Source of the DNA: Thermophilibacter gallinarum
Lineage (GTDB): Bacteria; Actinomycetota; Coriobacteriia; Coriobacteriales; Atopobiaceae
Assembly: GCF_014982725.1 (NCBI RefSeq)
Contig: NZ_JADCJZ010000003.1
Location: 248,001 to 312,000 of the forward strand
Direction: 5' to 3'
DNA: 64,000 nucleotides
This document shows, one piece after another, positions 26,307 to 34,550 of the stretch. Position 1 is the stretch's first letter. Each line of letters starts with the position of its first letter. Made by a program: the position numbers and the translations under genes. The notes beneath the pieces are model-generated. The model was not told the origin of the DNA and did not search any database. It worked only from the letters and a program-made list of their open reading frames with translations.

Positions 26307-28928
26307 CTAGTCCTCGTAGGAGCTGGGCTCGCGGCCGTAGAAGGCGTCGAGGTAGAGCTCCTTGATCTCGGAGATGAGCGGGTAGCGCGGGTTGGCGCCG
26401 GTGCACTGGTCGTTGAACGCGTTCTCGGACATCTCGTCGAGCGTGGCGAGGAAGTCCTCCTCGGTGACGCCGAAGCCGGCGATGGTCTCGGGCACGCCCA
26501 CGTGAGCCTTGAGCTCCTCGATGCGGGCGATGAAGTTCTCGAAGACCTCCTGGTCGTTGCGGCCCTTGATGCCGCAGAAGCGACCGGCCTCGGCGTAGCG
26601 CGCCAGGGTCTTGGGGTGGTCATACTGCGGGAAGGTGCCCATCTTCACCGGGCGCTCGGCGGCGTTGTAGCGCATGACGCGGGTGAGGATGACGGCGTTG
26701 GCCAGGCCGTGCGCGATGTGGTGGTAGGCGCCGAGCTTGTGGGCCATGGAGTGGTTGACGCCGAGGAAGGCGTTGGCGAAGGCCATGCCGGCGAGGCAGG
26801 ACGCGTTGGCCATGTGGTCACGGGCCTCGACGTCGGTGCCGTCGTCATAGGCGCGCTCGAGGTAGGTGAGGACGAGCTTCATGGCGCGCAGCGCGAGGCC
26901 GTCGGTGTAGTCGGACGCCATGATGGAGACATAGGCCTCGAGGGCGTGCGTGAGGACGTCGACGCCGGAGGCAGCGGTCAGGCCCTTGGGCTGGGTCATC
27001 ATGTTGTCGGTGTCGACGATGGCCATGTTGGGCAGGAGCTGGTAGTCGGCAATCGGCCACTTGGTGCCCGTGTTGGCGTCGGTGATGATCGAGAAGGGCG
27101 TCACCTCGGAGCCGGTGCCGGAGGAGGTGGGGATGGCCACGAAGAAGGCCTTCTCGCCCATCTGCGGGAACGTGTAGACACGCTTGCGGATGTCCATGAA
27201 GTCCATGGCCATGTCCTCGAACTTGGCCTCGGGGTGCTCGTACATCATCCACATGATCTTGCCGGCGTCCATCGCGGAGCCGCCGCCGATGGCGATGATG
27301 CAGTCGGGCTCGAAGGCCTTGACCTGCTCGAGGCCGCGCTCGCAGTCCTGGAGCTTGGGGTCAGGCGAGATCGACCAGAAGCTGGAGTAGACGATGCCCT
27401 GCTCGTCGAGGGACGCCTCGATCTTCTTGGTGAAGCCGCTCTTGTAGAGGAAGGAGTCGGTGACGATGAAGGCGCGCTTCTTGCCGTAGACCTCGGAGAG
27501 CTCGCGAAGCGCCACGGGCATGCAGCCCTTCTTGAAGAAGACCTTCTCGGGAACACGGAACCACAGCATGTTCTCACGCCTCTCTGCGACGGACTTGATG
27601 TTGAGCAGGTGCTGGGGGCCGACGTTGCCCGAGACGGAGTTGCCGCCCCAGGAGCCGCAGCCGAGCGTCAGCGAGGGCGGCATCTTGAAGTTGTAGATGT
27701 CGCCGATGCCGCCCTGAGCGGCCGGGGTGTTGATGAGGATGCGGCACGTCTTCATTCGCTTGGCGTGCTCGGCCATCTTCTCGGTCTCGCGGGTGTCGAT
27801 GAACAGCGAGCTCGTGTGGCCGTAGCCGCCGTCGGCGATGAGGCGCTCGGCCTTGGAGAGGGCGTCCTCCCAGTTCTTGGCGCGGTACATGCCGAGGATC
27901 GTGGTGAGCTTCTCGTGCGCCCACGGCTCGGACGGCTCGACGGACTCGACCTCGCCGATGAGGACCTTGGTGCTGGCCGGGACGGTCACGCCGGCGGCCT
28001 CGGCGATCTTGGGAGCGGGCTGGCCGACCATCTTGGCGTTGACGCCGCCGTTGACGATGACAGTGTTGCCGACCTTGGCGATCTCGTCGCCCTTGAGGAA
28101 GTAGCAGCCGCGCTTCTCGAACTCGGCCTTGACCTTGTTGTAGACCTTGTCGAGGACGATGACGTTCTGCTCGGTGGCGCAGATCATGCCGTAGTCGAAG
28201 GTCTTGGAGTGGATGATCGAGTTGACGGAGAGCTCGATGTCGGCGGTGTCGTCGATGATGGCCGGGTTGTTGCCCGGGCCGACGCCCAGGGCGGGCTTGC
28301 CGGAGGAGTAGGCCGCGTTGACCATGCCCGGGCCACCGGTGGCCAGGATGATGTCAGCGGAGCGCATGAGCTCGGAGGTCATGTCGAGGGACGGGACGTC
28401 GACCCAGTCGATGATGCCCTTGGGGGCACCCGCGGCCTCGGCGGCCTCGCGCACGATGCGGGCGGCCTCGGCGGTGCACTTGCCGGCGCGCGGGTGCGGG
28501 GAGATGAGGATCGCGTTGCGGGTCTTCAGGGAGATGAGCGTCTTGAAGATCGCGGTGGAGGTGGGGTTGGTCGTCGGGATGACGGCGGCGACGATGCCGA
28601 GCGGCTCGGCGATCTGCTTGTAGCCGAAGGCGGGGTCGTCGGAGATGACGTCGCACGTCTTCATGTCCTTGTACTTGTTGTAGATGTACTCGGAGGCATA
28701 GTGGTTCTTGATGACCTTGTCCTCCATGACGCCGTAGCCGGTCTCCTCGACGGCCATCTTGGCCAGCGGGATGCGGGCCTTGTTGGCGGCCATGGCGGCC
28801 TCATAGAAGATCTTGTCCACCTGCTCCTGGGTGAACGTAGCGAACTCGGCCTGCGCGACGCGCATCTCCCTGATGCGCTCCTGCAGCGCCTCGACGCTGT
28901 CAATCGGGGTCCTGACGTAGTCTGCCAT
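26307..28928 (-). CDS. adhE: Bifunctional acetaldehyde-CoA/alcohol dehydrogenase
   Basis: An 873-residue AdhE that reduces acetyl-CoA to ethanol with two NADH. The N-terminal aldehyde dehydrogenase half contains the catalytic Cys in MICATEQNVIV near residue 249. The C-terminal iron alcohol dehydrogenase half contains IAIGGGSAMDAGKIMW and the iron-binding histidines in HSMAHKLGAYHHIAHG near residue 727. Full length for the family (about 870-890). A TATACT -10 candidate and a palindrome lie upstream. Confidence 0.97.
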   Translation of the reverse strand: MADYVRTPIDSVEALQERIREMRVAQAEFATFTQEQVDKIFYEAAMAANKARIPLAKMAVEETGYGVMEDKVIKNHYASEYIYNKYKDMKTCDVISDDPAFGYKQIAEPLGIVAAVIPTTNPTSTAIFKTLISLKTRNAILISPHPRAGKCTAEAARIVREAAEAAGAPKGIIDWVDVPSLDMTSELMRSADIILATGGPGMVNAAYSSGKPALGVGPGNNPAIIDDTADIELSVNSIIHSKTFDYGMICATEQNVIVLDKVYNKVKAEFEKRGCYFLKGDEIAKVGNTVIVNGGVNAKMVGQPAPKIAEAAGVTVPASTKVLIGEVESVEPSEPWAHEKLTTILGMYRAKNWEDALSKAERLIADGGYGHTSSLFIDTRETEKMAEHAKRMKTCRILINTPAAQGGIGDIYNFKMPPSLTLGCGSWGGNSVSGNVGPQHLLNIKSVAERRENMLWFRVPEKVFFKKGCMPVALRELSEVYGKKRAFIVTDSFLYKSGFTKKIEASLDEQGIVYSSFWSISPDPKLQDCERGLEQVKAFEPDCIIAIGGGSAMDAGKIMWMMYEHPEAKFEDMAMDFMDIRKRVYTFPQMGEKAFFVAIPTSSGTGSEVTPFSIITDANTGTKWPIADYQLLPNMAIVDTDNMMTQPKGLTAASGVDVLTHALEAYVSIMASDYTDGLALRAMKLVLTYLERAYDDGTDVEARDHMANASCLAGMAFANAFLGVNHSMAHKLGAYHHIAHGLANAVILTRVMRYNAAERPVKMGTFPQYDHPKTLARYAEAGRFCGIKGRNDQEVFENFIARIEELKAHVGVPETIAGFGVTEEDFLATLDEMSENAFNDQCTGANPRYPLISEIKELYLDAFYGREPSSYED

Positions 28929-29016
28929 GCGTTCCTCCTATTTCTCGGACCGGACAGCGACGCATCGCAGCTCGGTCGTACAAAGGACAAGGTAAAGCGC
29001 TGTGGTACGGACCTAC

Positions 29017-29034
29017 ATGCACGCATTTGTGCAT
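29017..29034 (-). promoter_or_regulatory. Possible operator upstream of adhE
   Basis: ATGCAC-GCATTT-GTGCAT is a perfect 6+6 inverted repeat with a 6-bp spacer. It lies just downstream of a TATACT -10 candidate (29043-29048 on the minus strand), the usual place for a repressor. It does not match the Rex consensus well, so the regulator is unknown. Confidence 0.4.
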
Positions 29035-29136
29035 ACGCGTTGAGTATACCATGACGCAACGAACGACCGTCATCGGGAGCCGCGCGCGCCGGCGCGGGCG
29101 GCGGGCGGGGCGTGAAGCGACGCGCGCAGCCCGACG

Positions 29137-29448
29137 TCAGCCGGCGAGAAGGGCCTCGAGCTCCATGACCTGATCGCGCGGGTCGCGCTCGTCGGCCTCC
29201 CAGAGGCGCCACTCCCCCGCCGCGAGATACGCCACGCGCGGGCCGAAGCCGCCGACGAGCTCGTTGGCCGCCCGCGGGAAGTCCGGGTCCGTCTTGAGGC
29301 CGGGATAGCGCACGGCCTCGACGCGAGGGTGGGCCGCAAGGTAGTTGGCGACGACCTGGGCCGAGTCGGACAGGGCGCGCCAGCGCTCCCGCCCTATCTG
29401 GGACGAGAGCGCTGAGAGCGCATCTATGTCGAGATGTCCCTCGCCCAC
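29137..29448 (-). CDS. Small protein resembling a Cys/Met-metabolism PLP-enzyme C-terminal segment
   Basis: A 103-residue protein. ANYLAAHPRVEAVRYPGLKT resembles the linker into the small domain of cystathionine gamma-synthase-type enzymes, followed by a GGFGPRVAYLAAG strand. It lacks the PLP-binding lysine region entirely, so it cannot be a normal PLP enzyme. The GTG start directly follows the thrS stop (TAG then GTG), with no obvious ribosome binding site, so it depends on coupling. It may be a domain remnant or a stand-alone module. Confidence 0.6.
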   Translation of the reverse strand: MGEGHLDIDALSALSSQIGRERWRALSDSAQVVANYLAAHPRVEAVRYPGLKTDPDFPRAANELVGGFGPRVAYLAAGEWRLWEADERDPRDQVMELEALLAG

Positions 29449-31212
29449 CTAGCGGCGCTCGGCGATCTCGGCCGTGACGTCGGCGACGAACTCGTCGAGC
29501 TCGCGCGTGACGGTCTCGTTGGAGCGGTCGCGCACGGAGATGTTGCCGGCCTCGACCTCCTGCTCGCCGATGATCAGCATGTAGGGCGGGCGGTCGATGT
29601 TGCGCGCCTCGCGGATCTTGTAGCCGATCTTCTCGTCGCGCTCGTCGAGGACCGCGCGGATGCCGGCAGCCTCGAGCTTCTCGGTGACCGAGCGCGCGTA
29701 GTCGCGGCTCTTCTCGGAGACGGGCAGCACCTTCACCTGGCAGGGCGCGAGCCAGGTGGGGAACTTGCCGGCGAAGTGCTCGATCAGAATGCCGATGAAG
29801 CGCTCGATGGAGCCGAAGCACACGCGGTGAAGCATGATCGGGCGCTTCTTGGAGCCGTCGGCGTCCGTGTACTCGAGGTCGAAGTTGATCGGCATCTGGA
29901 AGTCCAGCTGCACGGTGCCGCACTGCCAGGTGCGGCCGAGCGAGTCCTCCAGGTGGAAGTCGATCTTGGGGCCGTAGAAGGCGCCGTCGCCCTCGTTGAC
30001 CACGTAGTCCTTGCCGAGCTTCTCGAGGGCCACTCGCAGGGCCTCCTCGGCGCGCGCCCAGTCCTCGTCGGAGCCCATGGAGTCCTCGGGACGCGTGGAG
30101 AGCTCGAGGTGGTAGGTGAAGCCGAACTTCTCGTACACCGAGTCGATGAGGTTCACGACGCCGACGATCTCGTCGGTGAGCTGGTCGGGACGCACGAAGA
30201 GGTGGGCGTCGTCCTGGTTGAAGCAGCGCACGCGGAAGAGGCCGTGCAGGGCGCCGCGCATCTCGTGGCGGTGCACCAGGCCGATCTCGCCGGCACGGAT
30301 GGGCAGCTCGCGGTAGCTGTGCGGCTTGGAGGAGTACACGAGCACGCCGCCCGGGCAGTTCATGGGCTTAACGCAGTACTCCTCGTCGTCGATGATCGTG
30401 GAGTACATGTTGTCCTTGTAGTGGTCCCAGTGGCCGGAGGTCTTCCAGAGCTCCTTGCTCATGATCATGGGCGTGGAGATCTCCACGTAGCCCGCGGCGC
30501 GGTGGATCTCGCGCCAGTAGTCGAGCAGCTCGTTCTTGAGCGTCATGCCGTTGGGCAGGAAGAACGGGAAGCCGGGGGCCTCGTCGCGCATCATGAAGAT
30601 GTCCATCTCGCGGCCGATCCTGCGGTGGTCGCGCTTCTTGGCCTCCTCGAGCAGGCGCAGGTGCTCGTCGAGCTCCTCCTTCGTGGCGAAGGCGGTGCCG
30701 TTGACGCGGATGAGCATCTTGTTGTCCTTGTCGCCCTTCCAGTAGGCGCCCGAGACGCCGGTGAGCTTGAAGGCCTTGAGCGCCTTGGTGTAGGTGAGGT
30801 GCGGGCCCACGCACATGTCGACGTACTCGCCCTGCTGGTAGAAGGTGATGCGAGCGTCCGGGTCGAGGTCTCCGATGTGCTCGACCTTGTACTTCTCGCC
30901 GCGCTCCTCCATGAGGGCGATGGCCTCGGCGCGCGGGAGCTCGAAGACCGTGAACTTGAGGTTCTCCTTCACGATCTTCTTCATCTCCGCCTCGATGGCC
31001 GGGAAGTCCTCCTCGGAGATCTTCTGGCCCTCGGGGAGGTCGATGTCATAGTAGAAGCCGTTGTCGGTGGCCGGGCCGTAGGCGAAGTCGGCCTCGGGGT
31101 ACAGACGCTTGATGGCCTGCGCCATGATGTGGGCGGCGCTGTGACGGACGACGTGGGTGACCTCCTCGGCCGGGCACTCGTCGATGTGACCGTCGTTGTA
31201 CAGGACCTTCAT
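29449..31212 (-). CDS. thrS: Threonyl-tRNA synthetase, lacking the N-terminal TGS domain
   Basis: A 587-residue ThrRS. The editing-domain motif HSAAHIMAQA lies at about residues 24-33; the class-II catalytic core has MNCPGG near residue 283 with the zinc cysteine, then RHEMRGALHGLFRVRCFNQDDAH. A C-terminal anticodon-binding domain starts near residue 490. Most bacterial ThrRS are about 640 residues with a TGS domain in front; that domain is missing here. The ATG at 31212 follows AGAAAGG. Downstream it is coupled to the PLP-like fragment. Confidence 0.95.
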   Translation of the reverse strand: MKVLYNDGHIDECPAEEVTHVVRHSAAHIMAQAIKRLYPEADFAYGPATDNGFYYDIDLPEGQKISEEDFPAIEAEMKKIVKENLKFTVFELPRAEAIALMEERGEKYKVEHIGDLDPDARITFYQQGEYVDMCVGPHLTYTKALKAFKLTGVSGAYWKGDKDNKMLIRVNGTAFATKEELDEHLRLLEEAKKRDHRRIGREMDIFMMRDEAPGFPFFLPNGMTLKNELLDYWREIHRAAGYVEISTPMIMSKELWKTSGHWDHYKDNMYSTIIDDEEYCVKPMNCPGGVLVYSSKPHSYRELPIRAGEIGLVHRHEMRGALHGLFRVRCFNQDDAHLFVRPDQLTDEIVGVVNLIDSVYEKFGFTYHLELSTRPEDSMGSDEDWARAEEALRVALEKLGKDYVVNEGDGAFYGPKIDFHLEDSLGRTWQCGTVQLDFQMPINFDLEYTDADGSKKRPIMLHRVCFGSIERFIGILIEHFAGKFPTWLAPCQVKVLPVSEKSRDYARSVTEKLEAAGIRAVLDERDEKIGYKIREARNIDRPPYMLIIGEQEVEAGNISVRDRSNETVTRELDEFVADVTAEIAERR

Positions 31213-31483
31213 GGGATGCACCTTTCTAGCGGGGTGTGAACATGAAAAACGCCCGCACACCGCGCATGCGGTGCCGAGCGATATGCGGCGCCTGCCCGGG
31301 GCCTGCCGGCCGGGATGGACAGACGCCTAGATAGTCTGCGTTCGGGAGATATGTGCGGCGAAGCGCTGCATCTGCGTGCTGCCTTTCGTAATCGGTCCTG
31401 TATAGGTTTACCACAAGTGGCGAGCGCGCGCACTCCCCTCTCGCCCGGGCCGGACGTGGCGCCGCGCCCCGTGTCGGCGGATC

Positions 31484-31667
31484 GCTTAAGAAATCGGGGT
31501 CGTTGTAGGTTCGCGGGGGCGGAGGCCTGGCGGCATGGAGGCGCCAACTGGGGTTTCTCGCCAAGAAACACTTCTCGACAAGCGAATAGTCCCTCTCGAC
31601 CTACAACTACCCCGATTCTCTAAGCAGCGCGGCCACGCCAACCTACAACTACTCCACTTTCTTAAGC
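31484..31667. repeat. Repeat family A, cluster 2
   Basis: One forward unit (31484-31510) and two reverse units (31598-31625 and 31640-31667, 42 bp apart) surround a core with AACTGGGGTTT and CTTCTCG. It lies in the 543-bp gap between thrS and the zinc-ribbon gene. The rest of that gap (31213-31483) is the thrS leader; it contains a weak CACCGC/GCGGTG hairpin followed by GTTTTT before thrS and no gene that I can support. Confidence 0.8.
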
Positions 31668-31704
31668 GCACGCCGGCACAACGGGCCGGCCGGGTCGGTC
31701 GCGC

Positions 31705-31732
31705 ACGAAAAAGGCCCCGCGAACGGGGCCCT
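31705..31732 (-). terminator. Terminator of the zinc-ribbon gene
   Basis: GGCCCCG (31713-31719) and CGGGGCC (31724-31730) form a 7-bp stem with a 4-nt loop. On the minus strand it is followed by TTTTT. Confidence 0.88.
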
Positions 31733-31755
31733 GAAGAGACGATGTTCGAGACGCA

Positions 31756-32190
31756 CTACTGCTGGATGCGCGTGCGGCAGTAGGGGCACACCTTCCAGTC
31801 GGCGTTGAGCGGGCGGTGGCAGGTGGGGCAGACGTTGCGGACCTGCGTGTTGCAGATCGGGCAGACCACGAAGTCGCGGTCGATCGGGGCGCCGCACTTG
31901 GGGCAGATGCCGTAGTGCGAGAGCTGGTGCTCGCGCAGGGCGATGTCCAGGTCCTGCTCCTCGCGGTCGATCAGGTAGGAGCTGGGGCGCAGGATCACGT
32001 AGGCGAGCAGGCCCACGATGGGGATGACGGAGATGATGGCCCACATCCACCAGGGCTCGGCGCCGCGGCGCTGCGCGTCGCGGATGACGTAGACGATGGA
32101 GAGGACGTAGAGCATGACGACGCACACGACCATCAGGTAGAGGACCATGCGAACCTCAGGGGTGATGAGCTGGTCGATAAGTTCTTGCAT
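31756..32190 (-). CDS. Membrane protein with double zinc-ribbon tail
   Basis: A 144-residue protein with two membrane helices (about 15-37 and 48-68) and a cytoplasmic tail carrying four CxxC knuckles: Cys96/99, 110/113, 121/124 and 135/138. These form two zinc ribbons of the DZANK type. Function unknown; such proteins often scaffold or sense at the membrane. It is flanked by its own terminator and is probably monocistronic. Confidence 0.82.
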   Translation of the reverse strand: MQELIDQLITPEVRMVLYLMVVCVVMLYVLSIVYVIRDAQRRGAEPWWMWAIISVIPIVGLLAYVILRPSSYLIDREEQDLDIALREHQLSHYGICPKCGAPIDRDFVVCPICNTQVRNVCPTCHRPLNADWKVCPYCRTRIQQ

Positions 32191-32258
32191 GTCGGGAACT
32201 CCTTCGGACTATGGGCGCGGCGTCACGCCGCCACATACAAGCAGGATTGTAGCAAAAG

Positions 32259-33698
32259 CTACCGGAAGAGGGCCGCAAGCTCTCCCGCGAGGGTGATGGA
32301 GCCGCACGCGACGTACGATTCTCCACACAATGCCGACGTTGCCTCCCCGACCGTGGGGTACGCCCCGAGCACGTCCGCGCCGGCGTCCGAGAAGGCGCGC
32401 GCCAGCTCCGCGGCGGGAAGTGCCCGCGGGCTCGCGGTCTGCGTGACCGCGACGCGGGGGAACGCCCCGGCGAGAAGCTCGACGATGCCGTCGACGTCCT
32501 TGTCGGCGAGCACGGCGGCGAGAAGGACCGGCCGCTCGTCGCGGTCGGGGGCGACGTCGGCGAGCGCGGCGAGAAACGCCTCGACCGACTGGGGGTTGTG
32601 GCAGGCGTCAATGAGGACGGGGGGCTCGGGACGCAGCAGCTGGAAACGCCCGGGCGTCGGGCACTGGACGACCGAGGTAAAGAGCGCGTCCGCGTCGAGC
32701 GCGCGGCCGAGGTACTCCTCGCAGAGTGCCACCGCGCAGGCGATGTTCTGCGCCTGGTAGGCGGGCTTCAGAGCCGCCAGCTCGGCATAGGTCGCGCGCG
32801 GCGTAGTCACGTCAAGCTCGAGCGGCGCGCCGAGACGGTGCGGATGCTTGGTGACGTGGAAGCTGGCAACGGGCAGCCCGTCCGATGGGCCCGCGCTTGT
32901 TTCTGGCGATTTCGCGCAGCGAGCGAGCGAAGCGAGCGCTGAGCCAGGGGCAAGCGTGGACTCCTCGGACGGGAGGACAAGCACGGGCACCACTCCCGCC
33001 GTGCGCGCCTGGTCGAGAAGGACCCGCTCAACCGAAGCGGGCTCCGCGGTCCCGGCACCGAGCACGCAGGTGCGACCCGGCTTGATGATGGCGGCCTTCT
33101 CGCCCGCGATCTCCTCGAGCGTGTCCCCGAGGATGCGCGTGTGGTCGAGGCCGATGCCGGTCACCGCGACCGAGCGGATCGACTTGGCCGCCGACGTGGC
33201 GTCCCAGCGTCCGCCGAGCCCGCACTCGAGCACGGCGACGTCGACGCCGGCCTCGGCGAAGACGACCATCGCCGCGACGGTGAGCGTGTCGAACTCGGTG
33301 ATGTCGTAGGGCCGCTCCCCCACCGCCGAGCGCCGCGCGTTCACGCGCTCGCCGGCGACCTTGGCTGCGGAGACGCCGTGGGCGAACGCCTCCTCCGACA
33401 CAGGCCTCCCGCCGACCTCCATGCGCTCCGTGTAGCTCACGAGCTCGGGCGAGGTGTAGAGGGCAACGTCGAGCCCCTCCCCCGCGAGGATGGCGGCCGT
33501 GTAGCGCGCCGTGGACGTCTTCCCGTTGGTGCCCGCGATCTGCACGCACTCGAACGCGAGGTCGGGGTCGCCGAGCTCGGCGAGCATGTCCTCCACGGTC
33601 TCCAGCAGCGGGCAGATCCCGAAGCGCAGCGCCCCGCGCACGTGCGCGAGCGCCTCCGCATACGTCATCTCCGGTACCTCGAACGGCAGCTGATACAC
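32259..33698 (-). CDS. folC: Folylpolyglutamate synthase/dihydrofolate synthase
   Basis: A 479-residue Mur-ligase-family enzyme that adds glutamate to folates. The ATP loop IAGTNGKTSTARY starts near residue 53, VAVLECGLGGRWDATS lies in the middle, and LIDACHNPQSVEAF in the C-terminal domain. It is longer than usual, partly because of a palindromic insert at about residues 248-269. I choose the GTG at 33698 with AGGGAG upstream; the upstream in-frame GTG lacks a site. It follows the folE gene by about 255 bp that are filled by palindromic elements. Confidence 0.92.
   Translation of the reverse strand: MYQLPFEVPEMTYAEALAHVRGALRFGICPLLETVEDMLAELGDPDLAFECVQIAGTNGKTSTARYTAAILAGEGLDVALYTSPELVSYTERMEVGGRPVSEEAFAHGVSAAKVAGERVNARRSAVGERPYDITEFDTLTVAAMVVFAEAGVDVAVLECGLGGRWDATSAAKSIRSVAVTGIGLDHTRILGDTLEEIAGEKAAIIKPGRTCVLGAGTAEPASVERVLLDQARTAGVVPVLVLPSEESTLAPGSALASLARCAKSPETSAGPSDGLPVASFHVTKHPHRLGAPLELDVTTPRATYAELAALKPAYQAQNIACAVALCEEYLGRALDADALFTSVVQCPTPGRFQLLRPEPPVLIDACHNPQSVEAFLAALADVAPDRDERPVLLAAVLADKDVDGIVELLAGAFPRVAVTQTASPRALPAAELARAFSDAGADVLGAYPTVGEATSALCGESYVACGSITLAGELAALFR
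32894..32956. repeat. Palindrome inside folC
   Basis: CGCTTG (32894-32899) and CTGGC (32903-32907) pair with GCCAG (32943-32947) and CAAGCG (32951-32956) around a core rich in GAGCG/GCGAG repeats. It encodes the extra, low-complexity segment ALASLARCAKSPETSAG of FolC. Confidence 0.6.
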
Positions 33699-33726
33699 AA
33701 CTATCTCCCTTGTCACTCGTTCGGCG

Positions 33727-33814
33727 GGGTCTGTGGGCGTGCCCCGGCGCTCAGACAGCTTTGCCGTACCTCCGGTCCGGCAAAGAACTCGCGGCGGGAC
33801 ACGCCCACAGACCC
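33727..33814. repeat. Palindromic element B3
   Basis: A 15-bp perfect outer stem GGGTCTGTGGGCGTG (33727-33741 with 33800-33814) surrounds the inner stem CTTTGCCG (33759-33766) with CGGCAAAG (33778-33785). Unpaired segments GCGCTCAGACAG and GAACTCGCGGCGG match B1, B2, B4 and B5. Confidence 0.85.
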
Positions 33815-33851
33815 TGACGCGAGGTTAACGAGCTCGTATTGCGCGCGGCGG

Positions 33852-33941
33852 GCGCGCGGGCGGGGAACGTCCGCCGCGAGTTCTTGCCGAGCGTCCTTCT
33901 CGGCAAGCCGTTTGAGCGCCGGATGTTCCTCGCCCGGGCGC
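33852..33941. repeat. Palindromic element B4, inverted
   Basis: Outer arms 33852-33872 and 33921-33941 pair with a G-U and a few gaps; the inner stem is CTTGCCGAG (33883-33891) with CTCGGCAAG (33899-33907). Unpaired segments CCGCCGCGAGTT and CCGTTTGAGCGCC are the reverse complement of the B3 theme. B3 and B4 face each other between folE and folC. Confidence 0.78.
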
Positions 33942-33953
33942 TCGCGTCGAGGC

Positions 33954-34550
33954 CTACAGCCCGAGCAGGCGCAGGGCCTCCTCGCGGGTCTTGAGGTCGC
34001 GCAGGCAGCCGCGCACCGCGGAGGTCGTGGTGAGCGCGCCGGCCGCGCGGATGCCGCGCATGGTCATACAGGTGTGCTCGGCCTCGAGGACCACGAGCAC
34101 CCCGAGCGGGTCGAGCTCCCGCACCATGGCGTCGGCGATCTGGCCCGTGAGCCGCTCCTGGACCTGCAGGCGCCGTGCGTAGCCCGAGACGCAGCGGGCG
34201 ATCTTGGAGAGCCCGGTGATGCGCCCGTCGCGCGGGATGTAGCAGACGTGGGCACGTCCGGTGAACGGAAGGATGTGGTGCTCGCACAGCGACGAGAACG
34301 GGATGTCCTTGACGATCACCATCTCCTGGTTGCCCGGCTCATGGAACTGCTTCCTCAGGTGCGCGCCGGGATCCTCCTGCATGCCCCCGAGGACCTCCTC
34401 GCAGGCCCTCGCCACGCGATCCGGCGTGCCGAGAAGCCCCTCGCGGTCCGGGTCCTCCCCGATCGCGAGCAGCAGCTCACGGACCGCCGCCTCCACGCGC
34501 GGCTTGTCGATGGGGCCGAAGCCCTGCTCGTTCTTCTCGACCACGCTCAC
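33954..34550 (-). CDS. folE: GTP cyclohydrolase I
   Basis: A 198-residue FolE that makes dihydroneopterin triphosphate from GTP, the first step of folate synthesis. The zinc site and catalytic histidines lie in [12 protein letters not shown], and the second zinc cysteine in EHTCMTMRG. The GTG start at 34550 overlaps the stop of the formate channel gene as GTGA. It is the last tightly coupled gene of the one-carbon operon. Confidence 0.95.
   Translation of the reverse strand: MSVVEKNEQGFGPIDKPRVEAAVRELLLAIGEDPDREGLLGTPDRVARACEEVLGGMQEDPGAHLRKQFHEPGNQEMVIVKDIPFSSLCEHHILPFTGRAHVCYIPRDGRITGLSKIARCVSGYARRLQVQERLTGQIADAMVRELDPLGVLVVLEAEHTCMTMRGIRAAGALTTTSAVRGCLRDLKTREEALRLLGL

Noticed and set aside
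25482-29054. A 1190-codon open frame on the plus strand opposite adhE
   Set aside because: High-G+C codon bias leaves the antisense frame open; composition is Val/Gly/Asp/His-rich with no recognisable domain, and the real adhE covers it.
31213-31440. T-box riboswitch upstream of thrS
   Set aside because: The leader has GGCACCGC and a weak terminator hairpin, reminiscent of a T-box antiterminator, but the obligatory UGGN is replaced by CGGC and I could not place stem I with a threonine specifier.
31226-31564. Short proteins translated from family A repeats and the thrS leader
   Set aside because: Their shared peptides (for example TYNDPDFLSD) are simply the repeat read in frame; no ribosome binding sites or coding bias.
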